Positions 28,510 through 36,867 of a DNA stretch of 64,000 nt are shown here, in pieces; the first letter of the stretch is position 1, and each line of letters starts with the position of its first letter. The notes below the pieces were generated by a model that saw nothing but the letters and a program-made list of their open reading frames with translations, had not been told where the DNA came from and did no database searches. Origin of the DNA: Hyphomicrobium sp. (GTDB lineage Bacteria; Pseudomonadota; Alphaproteobacteria; Rhizobiales; Hyphomicrobiaceae); contig JABFRT010000053.1 of assembly GCA_013141015.1 (NCBI GenBank), positions 57,096-121,095 of the forward strand, in the 5' to 3' direction. Both the position numbers and the translations under genes were made by a program.

Positions 28510-29049
28510 TTACTTTTGTGGGAACTTTGCTTTCAATCCCTCGAAGCCCGCCGCAACAAAATCCGACATTGCCTTCACTGCCGCAGCGTCGTTCCGGTCC
28601 TCAGGCGGCTCATTGGTCGTGTCAGCACGATAGAGGCGGCTGCGCCATTCGACTTCGCTGCCGCCGTCTTTCGCTTTGACCTTTAGGGTTGCTGAATACG
28701 AACTCAGCGGAAACACTTCTACATTCTCTTTGCCGGAACGGTATGAATAGGACATGCCCTTGTCGTCGAACTCATCCAAACTTTCATCAATGTCGCCTCC
28801 CGACTTCAAAGTCAGAATTCGGGTTGCGCCCGTGGCATTGCTGCCGGTTCCAACGGACTTGGCGACGCCCGAGTGCCAGCTCGCGATATTCCCAAAGTCC
28901 TTGATCGCGTCCCACACTTTTTCTGGTGGAGCCGGAAGTGTGACGGTCATGTCGACCTTTTGAGGCGTCGGCCCGTGGGCGTTTGCGCTGGAAGATGCAA
29001 TAAGCGTTGCCACGGCAAAGGCAGCGGCTTTGAGATACGATTTCATCAT
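28510..29049 (-). CDS. mxaD: MxaD, periplasmic methanol dehydrogenase accessory protein
   Basis: A 179-residue SRPBCC (START-like) protein with a signal peptide ending near SSANAHG. Core features are LPAPPEKVWDAIKDFGNIASW, RILTLKSGGDIDESL and the late strand GSEVEWRSRLY with a final helix. MxaD proteins assist interaction of methanol dehydrogenase with cytochrome cL and are about this size. Gene order (after mxaL) matches the conserved mxaRSACKLD series. The start is either of two adjacent ATG codons at 29049/29046. It lies 27 bp beyond the mxaL stop. Confidence 0.88.
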   Translation of the reverse strand: MMKSYLKAAAFAVATLIASSSANAHGPTPQKVDMTVTLPAPPEKVWDAIKDFGNIASWHSGVAKSVGTGSNATGATRILTLKSGGDIDESLDEFDDKGMSYSYRSGKENVEVFPLSSYSATLKVKAKDGGSEVEWRSRLYRADTTNEPPEDRNDAAAVKAMSDFVAAGFEGLKAKFPQK

Positions 29050-29076
29050 GACTCTACAATTTTCCTTTCAGCTCGA

Positions 29077-30060
29077 TCAGCGAACCAATGTTGACAATTT
29101 TTGTGAAGCACGCCGCAGCGCAGACACTGAGATCCCGTATGCGGCAAGCAATGACGCAAGAGCGGCGATCGCAAACCAGGGCGCGGCATTTTCAGGAACG
29201 TCTGCCATGCGGAGCGTGCCACTGCGCAGAACAGCGTCACGGAGATTTCGGCCGGCATTTAATTCGAGGTAGCTGAGCCCTGTCTTCGATGCGAGTGTAC
29301 GAAGATGCTCCGATCGTACAGACGTCAGATGCTCTTCTCCGGCGACGGCTTGGGCACCGAACGGCGCATTGCGCGGATGCCAGCCTGCAGCACTTTCCAC
29401 CGACTTCCCAGGCAAACCGTGACGATTATCGTGCGGAACATCTGCCGCACTGATGACGCCCGTCTCGCGGCCGTCGTCGTCGAATTTCGGGATTGGTGAC
29501 TTGCCGCTGCCGCCCACACCAACGATGAGCCCGTTCACTTTACCCGGCACACCTTCAAAGTCGGGTATTCCGCTGGCCGGTATTGGCGGCGCTTCATGAC
29601 CATCTGAGAAGAAAATGAGGTCCGACTTGGCGCTGGCCGCCACATCGATAGCTGAATACAGCCCCTTGGCGATGTAGCTATCGCCTTCCCACGCCATGCG
29701 CCAATCGAGGTCCGAGATGGCACCGTCGAAGGCATCGAAGTTCGCGCAAATGTCAGCCGGCTCAAACAGCAGGAACGAGCGCCGCTCGGTGAAAATGCCG
29801 AGACCGAGCCGCGACCTGCAAGGCAAGGATTGTGCGAGGTCGCGAACGGCCGCACGGACAGCTTCAATTCTACTGACAGGCTTGCCTGCCACCCCTGCAT
29901 CGCGCGCGTTCATACTGCCGGTTAGATCAACGACAATCGTGGCGTCAACAATGGACCGGCGGGCTGTGTAGCGTAAGCCGGTCGCCGCAACTGTCGCCGC
30001 AATAGCGGCAACCACCAATAATACAAACCTCGGATCGAACCGGTAGAGGAAGTTGATCAT
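29077..30060 (-). CDS. mxaL: MxaL, VWA-domain protein for methanol dehydrogenase maturation
   Basis: A 327-residue membrane protein from ATG 30060, which overlaps the mxaK stop (ATGA). An N-terminal helix (residues about 9-28) is followed by a von Willebrand A domain with the MIDAS motif DLTGS near residue 45, a GLGIF strand, LIFFSDGHEAPP, and a final C-terminal helix (APWFAIAALASLLAAYG). MxaA, C, K, L and S are required for calcium insertion into or assembly of methanol dehydrogenase in methylotrophs. The VWA domain presumably contacts partner proteins in the periplasm. Confidence 0.88.
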   Translation of the reverse strand: MINFLYRFDPRFVLLVVAAIAATVAATGLRYTARRSIVDATIVVDLTGSMNARDAGVAGKPVSRIEAVRAAVRDLAQSLPCRSRLGLGIFTERRSFLLFEPADICANFDAFDGAISDLDWRMAWEGDSYIAKGLYSAIDVAASAKSDLIFFSDGHEAPPIPASGIPDFEGVPGKVNGLIVGVGGSGKSPIPKFDDDGRETGVISAADVPHDNRHGLPGKSVESAAGWHPRNAPFGAQAVAGEEHLTSVRSEHLRTLASKTGLSYLELNAGRNLRDAVLRSGTLRMADVPENAAPWFAIAALASLLAAYGISVSALRRASQKLSTLVR

Positions 30061-30641
30061 GGCAACCCCTTCGGAACGCCTGGCAGGTCTGTCCAAATGC
30101 GCTTTGGAGCGTCAGGCGGGATTTCATCTTCGTCGGCCGCGCCAACCGGCAAATCACGAACCATCCGCATCGCCACATCGAGGTTATATTTGGCGTTCCA
30201 GTCATCCGGATTGATACGGAGCGCAATTCTGTATTCGGACTTTGCGAGATTGACGAGCGCCGTCGCACCATCGACATCGCTTTTCTGCACAAGCGCGATG
30301 GCCCGCCGAGTGCGTTCGTTCGCAATGTTGTAAAGCACCTTGGCACGCGCCATTGGGGAGAGCCGAGATGCCGCCGCATTGGCCAGGGCTTGCGCTTCGT
30401 CGAGCCGGTCTCGGCGTATCAGTTCATTGACACGCGCCAGTACCAGCTGCTCTGGAGCGGCGCTGGTGACGGATGCGTCATCGAACCCCGATTGCAAGCC
30501 ACGTATTTGTTTGTTGACGCGCTGCGCCGACATCAGCTGCTGTGCGGCCACGGCACATGATCCAGCCGCAAGAGTAACAAGTCCCCACAATACGCAACCG
30601 AGCCAAGCCCGGCGCAGGTTTCGAATACGGCTAAGCGGCAT
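30057..30641 (-). CDS. mxaK: MxaK, membrane-anchored methanol dehydrogenase maturation protein
   Basis: A 194-residue protein from ATG 30641, chosen because it overlaps the mxaC end by 11 bp and gives a short cytosolic head before a single membrane helix (about residues 12-35). The periplasmic part is helical with TPR-like character (RLDEAQALANAAASRLSPMARAKVLYNIAN, in parts) and ends in a proline-rich DLPGVPKGLP tail. Members of the family help activate methanol dehydrogenase with MxaA, C and L. The last four bases overlap the mxaL start. Confidence 0.85.
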   Translation of the reverse strand: MPLSRIRNLRRAWLGCVLWGLVTLAAGSCAVAAQQLMSAQRVNKQIRGLQSGFDDASVTSAAPEQLVLARVNELIRRDRLDEAQALANAAASRLSPMARAKVLYNIANERTRRAIALVQKSDVDGATALVNLAKSEYRIALRINPDDWNAKYNLDVAMRMVRDLPVGAADEDEIPPDAPKRIWTDLPGVPKGLP

Positions 30642-31635
30642 TGGCACGCCCCGCATAGGACGAAATTGAGCGCTCCGCAGCCTTCGCGGCAAGCAGAACT
30701 GCCAGCCCTAGAAGCGCAACGATATAGGCATAACGGGACAGATCATGCTGCGGTCTGCGTTCGGCGTAGATCACCGGCTTCTGTTCGAGCTTGCCGATTT
30801 CGTTGACCGCGTGCGCGACAGCCTCCGGGCTTTCGGCTTCGAAGGCGCGATAGGGTATTTTCAACCCTTCAAAGAACTTGTTGAGGTGGCGTTCCGGCAA
30901 GACCTGGGGCGTATCCTCCTCATTGGACGCCGGGACTTCAAACATTCCCTTTGAGCCAGCGGAGCGCAAATACAGCCAGTAGAGATTGATCTGATGGCGC
31001 GCAAATTCCGCGCGCAGCCTTTCCTGCAGTCGCCGCCCGATCACGGCCGCACCATCAGACACGAGTATGATTGCCCGCGACGCCCCGGTCGGATTGCGCG
31101 ACTGCATCAACAGCGCCATCAGCAATCCGCGTCCAACGTCCGTAAACGCCAATCCCGGGCGGTCGATGGAGTCAATGGCCGCAAGGATAATGTCCTTGTG
31201 ATCGGTCATCGGCATCACATGCATGGGCGCTGTCGAAAAGCCCACAATGCCGAAACGGTCATGTTCGCGCCGTTCGATGAAGTTTCGAAGGATGCGCTTG
31301 GCGGCAGCCGATTTCGACTCCTGCGTGCCATCGGGCTGTTGTCCCGCGAAGGTATTGTCCATGCTCGACGAGCGGTCGATCAACAATACGATGTCCGATC
31401 CCTGACCCGTCCGCTCGATGACATATTCCGGCCGGGCCAAACCGGCTAAACCAAAAATCAAACCTGCAATCGCGAGCACACCTGCAACGCGTAGCAGCAG
31501 CTGCAGGATAGCCGAAAGCAAGTCATATTCGAGATCCAGAAGTGCTGGATGCCCTTCGGTCCGTTGAGTATCCGCAAACAGCGGTAAGAGCGCCAAAGGC
31601 AACAGAAGCAGCCAAACTGGATGGTTGAACATCAT
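30631..31635 (-). CDS. mxaC: MxaC, VWA-domain membrane protein
   Basis: A 334-residue membrane protein from ATG 31635, overlapping the mxaA stop (ATGA); in-frame residues upstream lie inside mxaA and are rejected. It has N-terminal helices (PVWLLLLPLALLPLF, then about residues 40-65), a von Willebrand A domain with MIDAS DRSSS, later IVGFSTAP and AIILVSDGAA, and a C-terminal helix (YIVALLGLAVLLAA). Its layout is that of BatA-like aerotolerance proteins, the broader family to which MxaC/MxaL belong. Role: maturation or calcium loading of methanol dehydrogenase. Confidence 0.87.
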   Translation of the reverse strand: MMFNHPVWLLLLPLALLPLFADTQRTEGHPALLDLEYDLLSAILQLLLRVAGVLAIAGLIFGLAGLARPEYVIERTGQGSDIVLLIDRSSSMDNTFAGQQPDGTQESKSAAAKRILRNFIERREHDRFGIVGFSTAPMHVMPMTDHKDIILAAIDSIDRPGLAFTDVGRGLLMALLMQSRNPTGASRAIILVSDGAAVIGRRLQERLRAEFARHQINLYWLYLRSAGSKGMFEVPASNEEDTPQVLPERHLNKFFEGLKIPYRAFEAESPEAVAHAVNEIGKLEQKPVIYAERRPQHDLSRYAYIVALLGLAVLLAAKAAERSISSYAGRANAA

Positions 31636-32570
31636 GCCGCGCCCCTTTCTTCGCGCGCGAGCGCTGCCGTGAGTTGCAGCAATGCGTCCCAACCGAGCAG
31701 GCGACCAGCTTCTGCCGGCTTCTCCGCAAAAAAAGCCGCGTTTGAGCTTTTATAGAATGCTTCGAGCGCGCCTTTGAGGTTTGCGAATTCCGGATGCTGG
31801 CGCACAAACGCATCGAGATCACCAGCAAGGATGCGTTGCCCCCCTGCTGCATCCATTGCCCGATGCAGCGTCAGAAGCCCTGCCCGATACTTGTCGCCGC
31901 CGGTTTTGCCATCCACATCGCGCTTTAGTTGACGATACGCAATCGTGAACGGCCTGTGCTTGCGTCTGCGGAATGGACCGATCGCATAATGCCATGATAG
32001 ACCGGCAATCGCGGCTGCAAACACGAGCAGCGATGACAGTGTTACAGTCTTCAGGCGGCCGGTTGGAAGCAACGTCGCGGGCGCATCACCGAGGAGTGGC
32101 GACGCCTGCGGATCGCTGGCCTTTTCCGTCATGATTTGGCGTAGTGGTGACATTAGAAACGCAAAGGCCGGCACGATCTTCGGTTGGGTATCAATCGTGC
32201 TGTCAGTCTGCTGACCGGCGTCTGTGAAGTTCAGACGCACCGCAGGAATGGCCATCTGTTTGGGCTCAAGCGCCGCGTAGAACATCTGATACGTCAGCGT
32301 GATTGTGTGCATGGTGCGGTGTGAGGACGACCGCTCTTGATGATCAACGGCTGTCAGATCCAGCCAATAGTTGAGCGCACCCGGACGGGGCAACGCCGAT
32401 GTCTGCAGCTTTGTGCCCCCGTCGGTTTCGACGGTGACCACCCGAACGATTGTATCGCCAAGAAAATACCCAAACGCGCGCGGTTCGCTGACGCCGAACG
32501 CTGTAACGGACGCCAACGCACCGGAGCTTCCAAACATAAGTGCCGCTGCGACTAGGCCGCGCAACATCAC
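31632..32570 (-). CDS. mxaA: MxaA, membrane protein for methanol dehydrogenase activation
   Basis: A 312-residue protein with a signal peptide (residues 1-20), a periplasmic beta-rich region (FGYFLGDTIVRVVTVET, ALNYWLDLTAV), one membrane helix near 178-195 (LSSLLVFAAAIAGLSW) and a cytoplasmic C-terminal domain. The start overlaps the mxaS stop by 4 bp. MxaA is needed for incorporation of calcium into methanol dehydrogenase in Methylobacterium. The call is based on gene order (R-S-A-C) and this topology. Confidence 0.86.
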   Translation of the reverse strand: MMLRGLVAAALMFGSSGALASVTAFGVSEPRAFGYFLGDTIVRVVTVETDGGTKLQTSALPRPGALNYWLDLTAVDHQERSSSHRTMHTITLTYQMFYAALEPKQMAIPAVRLNFTDAGQQTDSTIDTQPKIVPAFAFLMSPLRQIMTEKASDPQASPLLGDAPATLLPTGRLKTVTLSSLLVFAAAIAGLSWHYAIGPFRRRKHRPFTIAYRQLKRDVDGKTGGDKYRAGLLTLHRAMDAAGGQRILAGDLDAFVRQHPEFANLKGALEAFYKSSNAAFFAEKPAEAGRLLGWDALLQLTAALAREERGAA

Positions 32571-33427
32571 CCGCCCTCGTACATCAGGTAGGTTTCAAAG
32601 CGGTCCCAAGCGATCCGGTCTTTAATGGAAAACATGTCGCGTCCAAGACGCCCGAAAAGCTCGCGCATGCCGTCGCGTCTCTTGCTCCGCTGCCCAATCC
32701 AGCGCTTCTTGAGCGCAGGTCGCATGGCAACCAGTCGGCGCTTTCGCGTCTCGAGATCGACGAGACTGAAAAGCCCCCAGTCGGGCAGATCGTCGAGTTG
32801 ACTGCTGTCTTCAATCTCAATCGGCACGATATCATGGCGCGACAGCGCCAACAGTGCTGCCTCCGCTTCATTGACATCCCACAGAAAATCCGAAATCAAG
32901 ATGACCAGCTTTTTCTCGCCTGAGAGAAGACCCGCAGCTTCTGCCAACCCTGCGATACCCGGCCGTTCGGGTGTGAAGTTGCGGAGATCCTGTAGCATGG
33001 CCGAAACGAGCGGCCGTGACCTTGTTCGCCGGACGATAAATTGCTCGCGCACTTGGTTGTCAAATGCGACCAACCCGAAGGCGTCCCCCGCACGATGAGC
33101 AGCAACGGACAACGCTTCCGCCAGATCGCAGGCAATTGAAACCTTCCGGCAGCGGCCTGCAAAGCCCATGGAGGCCGAGACATCGATCAAAACGTAAACG
33201 GGCACAGCACTCAGTTGCTGCGTCTGGCGGACGAGGACTTGTTCTGCTGGATCACGCAACGACTCTCGTATCGCGATGCGTCGCGGGTCCGGTTGCTGAA
33301 CAAGTGGAACATTGGCTCGCAGCAGGCCACCGCTGCCGGCCATCCGGCCCTTGTGTGCGCCGGCGCGAATTCCGCTCGTGCGCCACGCGATGCGATAGCC
33401 GGCTGTTTGGCCCTCGCTCGGGGTCAT
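32567..33427 (-). CDS. mxaS: MxaS, DUF58/VWA-type protein
   Basis: A 286-residue cytosolic protein of the DUF58 type. It has an N-terminal basic region ending RESLRDPAEQVLVRQ, then a VWA-like core with VPVYVLIDVSASMG (a DxSxS MIDAS), FGLVAFDN and KLVILISDFLWD. DUF58 proteins pair with MoxR AAA+ ATPases; here the partner is MxaR, whose stop overlaps this start by 4 bp. Together they form the chaperone-like part of the methanol dehydrogenase maturation unit. Confidence 0.88.
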   Translation of the reverse strand: MTPSEGQTAGYRIAWRTSGIRAGAHKGRMAGSGGLLRANVPLVQQPDPRRIAIRESLRDPAEQVLVRQTQQLSAVPVYVLIDVSASMGFAGRCRKVSIACDLAEALSVAAHRAGDAFGLVAFDNQVREQFIVRRTRSRPLVSAMLQDLRNFTPERPGIAGLAEAAGLLSGEKKLVILISDFLWDVNEAEAALLALSRHDIVPIEIEDSSQLDDLPDWGLFSLVDLETRKRRLVAMRPALKKRWIGQRSKRRDGMRELFGRLGRDMFSIKDRIAWDRFETYLMYEGG

Positions 33428-34482
33428 GGTGCAGGCACCGTCTTAAACACTTCGGCAATCAACGTGCGAACGATTGCATCGCGCCGCATCTCATAAACCG
33501 GCTCGAGGAATATGCGATGCGCCATGCACTCATAAAACACGTCGCGAATATCATCAGGGACCACCATTTCCCGGCCTGAAAGCCAGGCTGCGACGCGCGC
33601 GGCGCGAATGAGATAGCTCATGCCCCGCGGGCTTGCGCCGCCAGACACCAACCTACCGGTGTCAACGCCTGCAATGACTATTCCAGCTTTTGAAGGATCT
33701 CGCACGGCCTGCCACAGCGCAAGCGTATAGTCTTCTATGGCTTTACTGACCTTGATGTTCGATTGGATCGCGGCACCCAATGCGTTCATGCTGCGGAAAT
33801 CAAGCACTCCCTCCGGTACTGATCCAATTAGCGAATCAACGTCATGGTATCGTGTATTGAAAATCAATCCGCGCCGTACGTCCTCGTTGTCAGGAGCTGC
33901 AATGGCGATTTCCATCAGAAACCGATCACGCGCGGCAGCCGGCAGCTCGAACGTTTCTTCGCGCTCTATGCGGTTGCGATCAGCAAACACCAGCAAATGC
34001 GGGAAGGAATGCTCTTTGTTAAATGCCGTCAGACTCCGCTCTGCCATCAATCGCAACAGGAGTGAATGAACCTGCGGGCGCGCACGGTTGATTTCATTGA
34101 AAAAGAAGATCGATAAGTCTGATCCATGGCGCAAGACCGGACCAGGTTCGACGCGGGGCCGGCCGTCCTCGCCGATATACGTATGATAGATCATATCCGA
34201 TGGCATCAGATCGATCGTACCTTCGATGCGCTCGTAAGCGCCGCCAAGGGCCCGCGCGGTTGCCCGCAGCAACGTCGTCTTGCCGACGCCGACATCGCCT
34301 TCAAGAAGCACGTGGCCACGCGCGAAGACGGCGATCGTTATAAGGCGAACCGCTCGCACCTGTCCGACGACCGCACTAGATATTTCGTTTTCGAAATCAA
34401 GTGCACGTGACCGCGCCGAATCCAAATCCTGTTGCTGGATCGCATGTCGAGGTTCAGCATCACGTCGCGCGGCCTGATCCAT
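33424..34482 (-). CDS. mxaR: MxaR, MoxR-family AAA+ ATPase
   Basis: A 352-residue AAA+ ATPase. Walker A is GDVGVGKTTL near residue 62, Walker B is IFFFNEINRA near 128, sensor 1 is the LLVFADRNR strand, and the C-terminal lid domain holds RGMSYLIRAARVAAW with an arginine typical of sensor 2. Walker B has Asn before Glu rather than the common Asp, seen in part of the MoxR family. It begins the second mxa transcription block, 76 bp past a terminator-like hairpin that separates it from mxaI. MxaR is needed for active methanol dehydrogenase; the ATPase probably remodels the complex with MxaS. Confidence 0.9.
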   Translation of the reverse strand: MDQAARRDAEPRHAIQQQDLDSARSRALDFENEISSAVVGQVRAVRLITIAVFARGHVLLEGDVGVGKTTLLRATARALGGAYERIEGTIDLMPSDMIYHTYIGEDGRPRVEPGPVLRHGSDLSIFFFNEINRARPQVHSLLLRLMAERSLTAFNKEHSFPHLLVFADRNRIEREETFELPAAARDRFLMEIAIAAPDNEDVRRGLIFNTRYHDVDSLIGSVPEGVLDFRSMNALGAAIQSNIKVSKAIEDYTLALWQAVRDPSKAGIVIAGVDTGRLVSGGASPRGMSYLIRAARVAAWLSGREMVVPDDIRDVFYECMAHRIFLEPVYEMRRDAIVRTLIAEVFKTVPAP

Positions 34483-34561
34483 GCAATCGATCGTCCTTGG
34501 AATCTAGTAGCCCATGCATTCGAGCGCAGCTCAGCGGCGGAACGCCATGAACGTAGAAAAG

Positions 34562-34585
34562 GGGGTGCGGCGTGGACCGCACCCC
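34562..34585 (-). terminator. Rho-independent-type hairpin between mxaI and mxaR
   Basis: On the minus strand GGGGTGCGG pairs with CCGCACCCC around a 6-nt loop and is followed by CCTTTTC. It lies about 70 bp past the mxaI stop. It probably ends or attenuates the abundant mxaFJGI message so that the maturation genes are expressed less. Confidence 0.78.
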
Positions 34586-34655
34586 AGTAGCCTCGGAGAG
34601 GAAGCTGCCGGTGTGCAAGCGTGGCAAGCTAACCGAGGAAACAATTGCTTCGCGA

Positions 34656-34949
34656 CTATTGAATTTTCTTCACGTCATAGACCCATTTGCCGGTCTTCTT
34701 GAAATTGTCGGCGCGCATTTTGTTGCGCTCTTCCGCGGCCTTCATCGAGTCGCCCTGCTTCTGCAGTTCCTTCGGGTCATGCTTGGGATCGTATTTTGAG
34801 CCGGCGACCTTTTCGGGATAGCCGGGCTTTGCTTCCCAGCACACGCCGGAGGCCTTGCACTTCGTTCCATCGTAGGCAACGGCAGCCGTCGAGGAGACCG
34901 CTGCCAGAAGTGCGCCGGCCGCGATGCCAGCCATCGTGAGTTTGATCAT
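34656..34949 (-). CDS. mxaI: MxaI, methanol dehydrogenase beta subunit
   Basis: A 97-residue precursor from ATG 34949 (AGGAAAG upstream). The signal peptide ends near AAVAYD. The mature protein, about 74 residues, starts YDGTKCKASGVCWE, with the cysteine pair that forms a disulfide in known beta subunits, and is very lysine-rich toward its C-terminus (KKTGKWVYDVKKI). It wraps around the MxaF alpha subunit in the periplasmic alpha2-beta2 enzyme. Length and composition fit the family exactly. It lies downstream of mxaG and before a terminator-like hairpin. Confidence 0.95.
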   Translation of the reverse strand: MIKLTMAGIAAGALLAAVSSTAAVAYDGTKCKASGVCWEAKPGYPEKVAGSKYDPKHDPKELQKQGDSMKAAEERNKMRADNFKKTGKWVYDVKKIQ

Positions 34950-35053
34950 TGGACTTTCCTCCAGTTTTTCTATTTTCGTTGAGCGGTTGATCCACCCTCC
35001 GTCGTTCCCGCACTTCGAAGCCACCACCGGCACCTATGAACCGGCGCACAACT

Positions 35054-35644
35054 TCATTTTGCGGAAATCTTGCATTCCTCTTTGGTGGCTGCTTCCTTGC
35101 CGCCGCCCTTTTCCCAATGTTCGTTGTTGAACGGTTTGAACGCGGCCTTCTGCGGATCCGACAACCATTCTGCGTCTTTTCCCTCACCGGTATTGACGTG
35201 ACGGATCCAAGCCATCAGCTTCAAATGGTCATCAAGTGTCATGTCGGCCCCGTGTGGACCCATCATGCCCTGGCCACCGCCGAAGATCGTCTCGAACAAG
35301 CCCTTGTCCGTCGTATTCTTCGGATACGTCCAATAGCCGTCATTCAACCCCGGGCCGACTTTACCTTCAGCCAAGTGACCATGACACCCGGAGCAGGCAC
35401 TCAGATAATTTTCCTCGCCCCGAGGTAAGCAGCCTTTGACTTCATTGTAAGGATTCACACCCGTTTCAATGAACGACTTGACGGCCGGCGTGTCACGGCC
35501 ATCGGGAAGGGCCGAATCCATGATCTTCAGATCTTCGCCTGTGATCGTGTGCTGGAATGTTTGCTGTGCAATGGCAGAAGCGGCAATTGTGGGAACCAAG
35601 ACCATTGCCGCGAGAAGGGGCTTCAATTTCAACTTCATCGACAT
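35054..35644 (-). CDS. mxaG: MxaG, cytochrome cL
   Basis: A 196-residue periplasmic c-type cytochrome, the direct electron acceptor of methanol dehydrogenase. The signal peptide ends at ASAIAQQ. A single haem site CSGCH lies at residues 84-88. The GGGQGMMGPHGADM stretch near 122-135 could supply the axial Met. The C-terminal tail is lysine-rich with a final cysteine (EECKISAK). It is placed between mxaJ and mxaI as in the canonical mxaFJGI order. Two in-frame ATG codons (35644 and 35638) are possible starts. Confidence 0.95.
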   Translation of the reverse strand: MSMKLKLKPLLAAMVLVPTIAASAIAQQTFQHTITGEDLKIMDSALPDGRDTPAVKSFIETGVNPYNEVKGCLPRGEENYLSACSGCHGHLAEGKVGPGLNDGYWTYPKNTTDKGLFETIFGGGQGMMGPHGADMTLDDHLKLMAWIRHVNTGEGKDAEWLSDPQKAAFKPFNNEHWEKGGGKEAATKEECKISAK

Positions 35645-35720
35645 TTCACTTTATCTTGCTCGATTGATGCTGCATTGGCGGACGAAACAGAAGTTACGCA
35701 TCCGCCGGCTTTGGTCTTGC

Positions 35721-36659
35721 TCACGTCCTCGGCGGCGTGGGGCTAAGCAGTGGGATGCCCTCTTCCTTAAGCAGCGCTTCGATTTTCGGGCGCGCCATCT
35801 CAATGGCTGCGTCGATAGCGGCCAACAGGTCCTTGTCATCTTTGCGAACGCCAACCGACTGATCGAAATGGTGCGGCACGCGCTCGCCATCCACGCGAAC
35901 GTTGTTGTCGGGGATGACGGTCATCTTGAGCTTGTCGTTGGCTTTGACGAAACGCGCGACTTCCGGCGCGAAGGCTACAGCGAGATCGGCAGTGCCATCG
36001 CCCACTTCGCCAACCATGCGCTGCGGCGGAACGCGGGTATACTTGTTGCGGCGATCCTGAAAGTTCGTCAGGGAGTGCATGTAGTTGAAGTGCTTATTGA
36101 AGAGATCGAGCTTGGTCAGCATCACCTGGCCCGGCGTGCCAGGCACAAAACTGATCTTTTCGGCGAGCGCCAGATCGGGGCTTTCCCAGCTTTCAATCTT
36201 CAGCTTCGACGCCTTGTTCTGAACAAAGACGTAGGGTGCGCGGTAGTAGGCACGCGTGGTCAGAACACGGTCATCGCCTGTATCGAGGCCGATCACGGCA
36301 TCACACATCTTTATGTTGAGCTGGTCGCGCACAGCGTAGATCGCCGACTTCGAATTCCACACGAAATAGGCCTTACGTCCCATGGCCTCGGCAATCGCTT
36401 CTGCAATCTTGTTTTCAAAGCCCGATCTATCGCGATTTGAATACGGCAGTTCATCGGCCGCTGCGCAAATTCGCAGAAGCGTTGCGTCCTTGGCCGCGTT
36501 CAAATCCGCTTCCGTTGGCGCAGACTTTACGGGCGCCGCGCCTTCAGTTGGAGCAGCGAGGGCTGGCAACGCACACAGACCGATCACAGACGTGACTGCA
36601 ATGGCGACGGCAGCCGAAAACTTTACGATCTTCGCTGAATTACGCGGTGACATGAGCAT
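35721..36659 (-). CDS. mxaJ: MxaJ, periplasmic solute-binding-like methanol dehydrogenase protein
   Basis: A 312-residue protein with the fold of amino-acid-type periplasmic binding proteins. The start is ATG 36659 (36653 also possible); upstream in-frame residues overlap the mxaF-mxaJ gap and lack conservation. The signal peptide ends near PALAAPT. Binding-protein features are LRICAAADELPYSN, GFENKIAEAIAEAMGR and the duplicated lobe ISFVPGTPGQ. MxaJ is needed for methanol dehydrogenase assembly or stability. No strong ribosome site is seen. Confidence 0.92.
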   Translation of the reverse strand: MLMSPRNSAKIVKFSAAVAIAVTSVIGLCALPALAAPTEGAAPVKSAPTEADLNAAKDATLLRICAAADELPYSNRDRSGFENKIAEAIAEAMGRKAYFVWNSKSAIYAVRDQLNIKMCDAVIGLDTGDDRVLTTRAYYRAPYVFVQNKASKLKIESWESPDLALAEKISFVPGTPGQVMLTKLDLFNKHFNYMHSLTNFQDRRNKYTRVPPQRMVGEVGDGTADLAVAFAPEVARFVKANDKLKMTVIPDNNVRVDGERVPHHFDQSVGVRKDDKDLLAAIDAAIEMARPKIEALLKEEGIPLLSPTPPRT

Positions 36660-36817
36660 AGGGGGCACACCAAGTTGATGGTTTAGTCTCTTATCGATTT
36701 TCGATTCGTCTGGAGGGCCGCGCACGACAGTTCGTGCGAAGCGGCATCCGGAGTGGTGAAAGGATCCATCTGCCGCCCCGACAGCGAGCACTCTTGCGAG
36801 GTGCTTCGGTGCAGACA

Positions 36818-36851
36818 GATGCTGCGGCGACGGTAGGTTCGCCGCAGCATC
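36818..36851 (-). terminator. 13-bp perfect hairpin just downstream of mxaF
   Basis: The arms GATGCTGCGGCGA (36818-36830) and TCGCCGCAGCATC (36839-36851) pair fully around an 8-nt loop, 17 bp past the mxaF stop. No T-run follows on the minus strand, so it is more likely a message-stabilising or processing hairpin that raises mxaF over mxaJ than a full terminator. Confidence 0.72.
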
Positions 36852-36867
36852 CCGGTTTGCAGGACGA

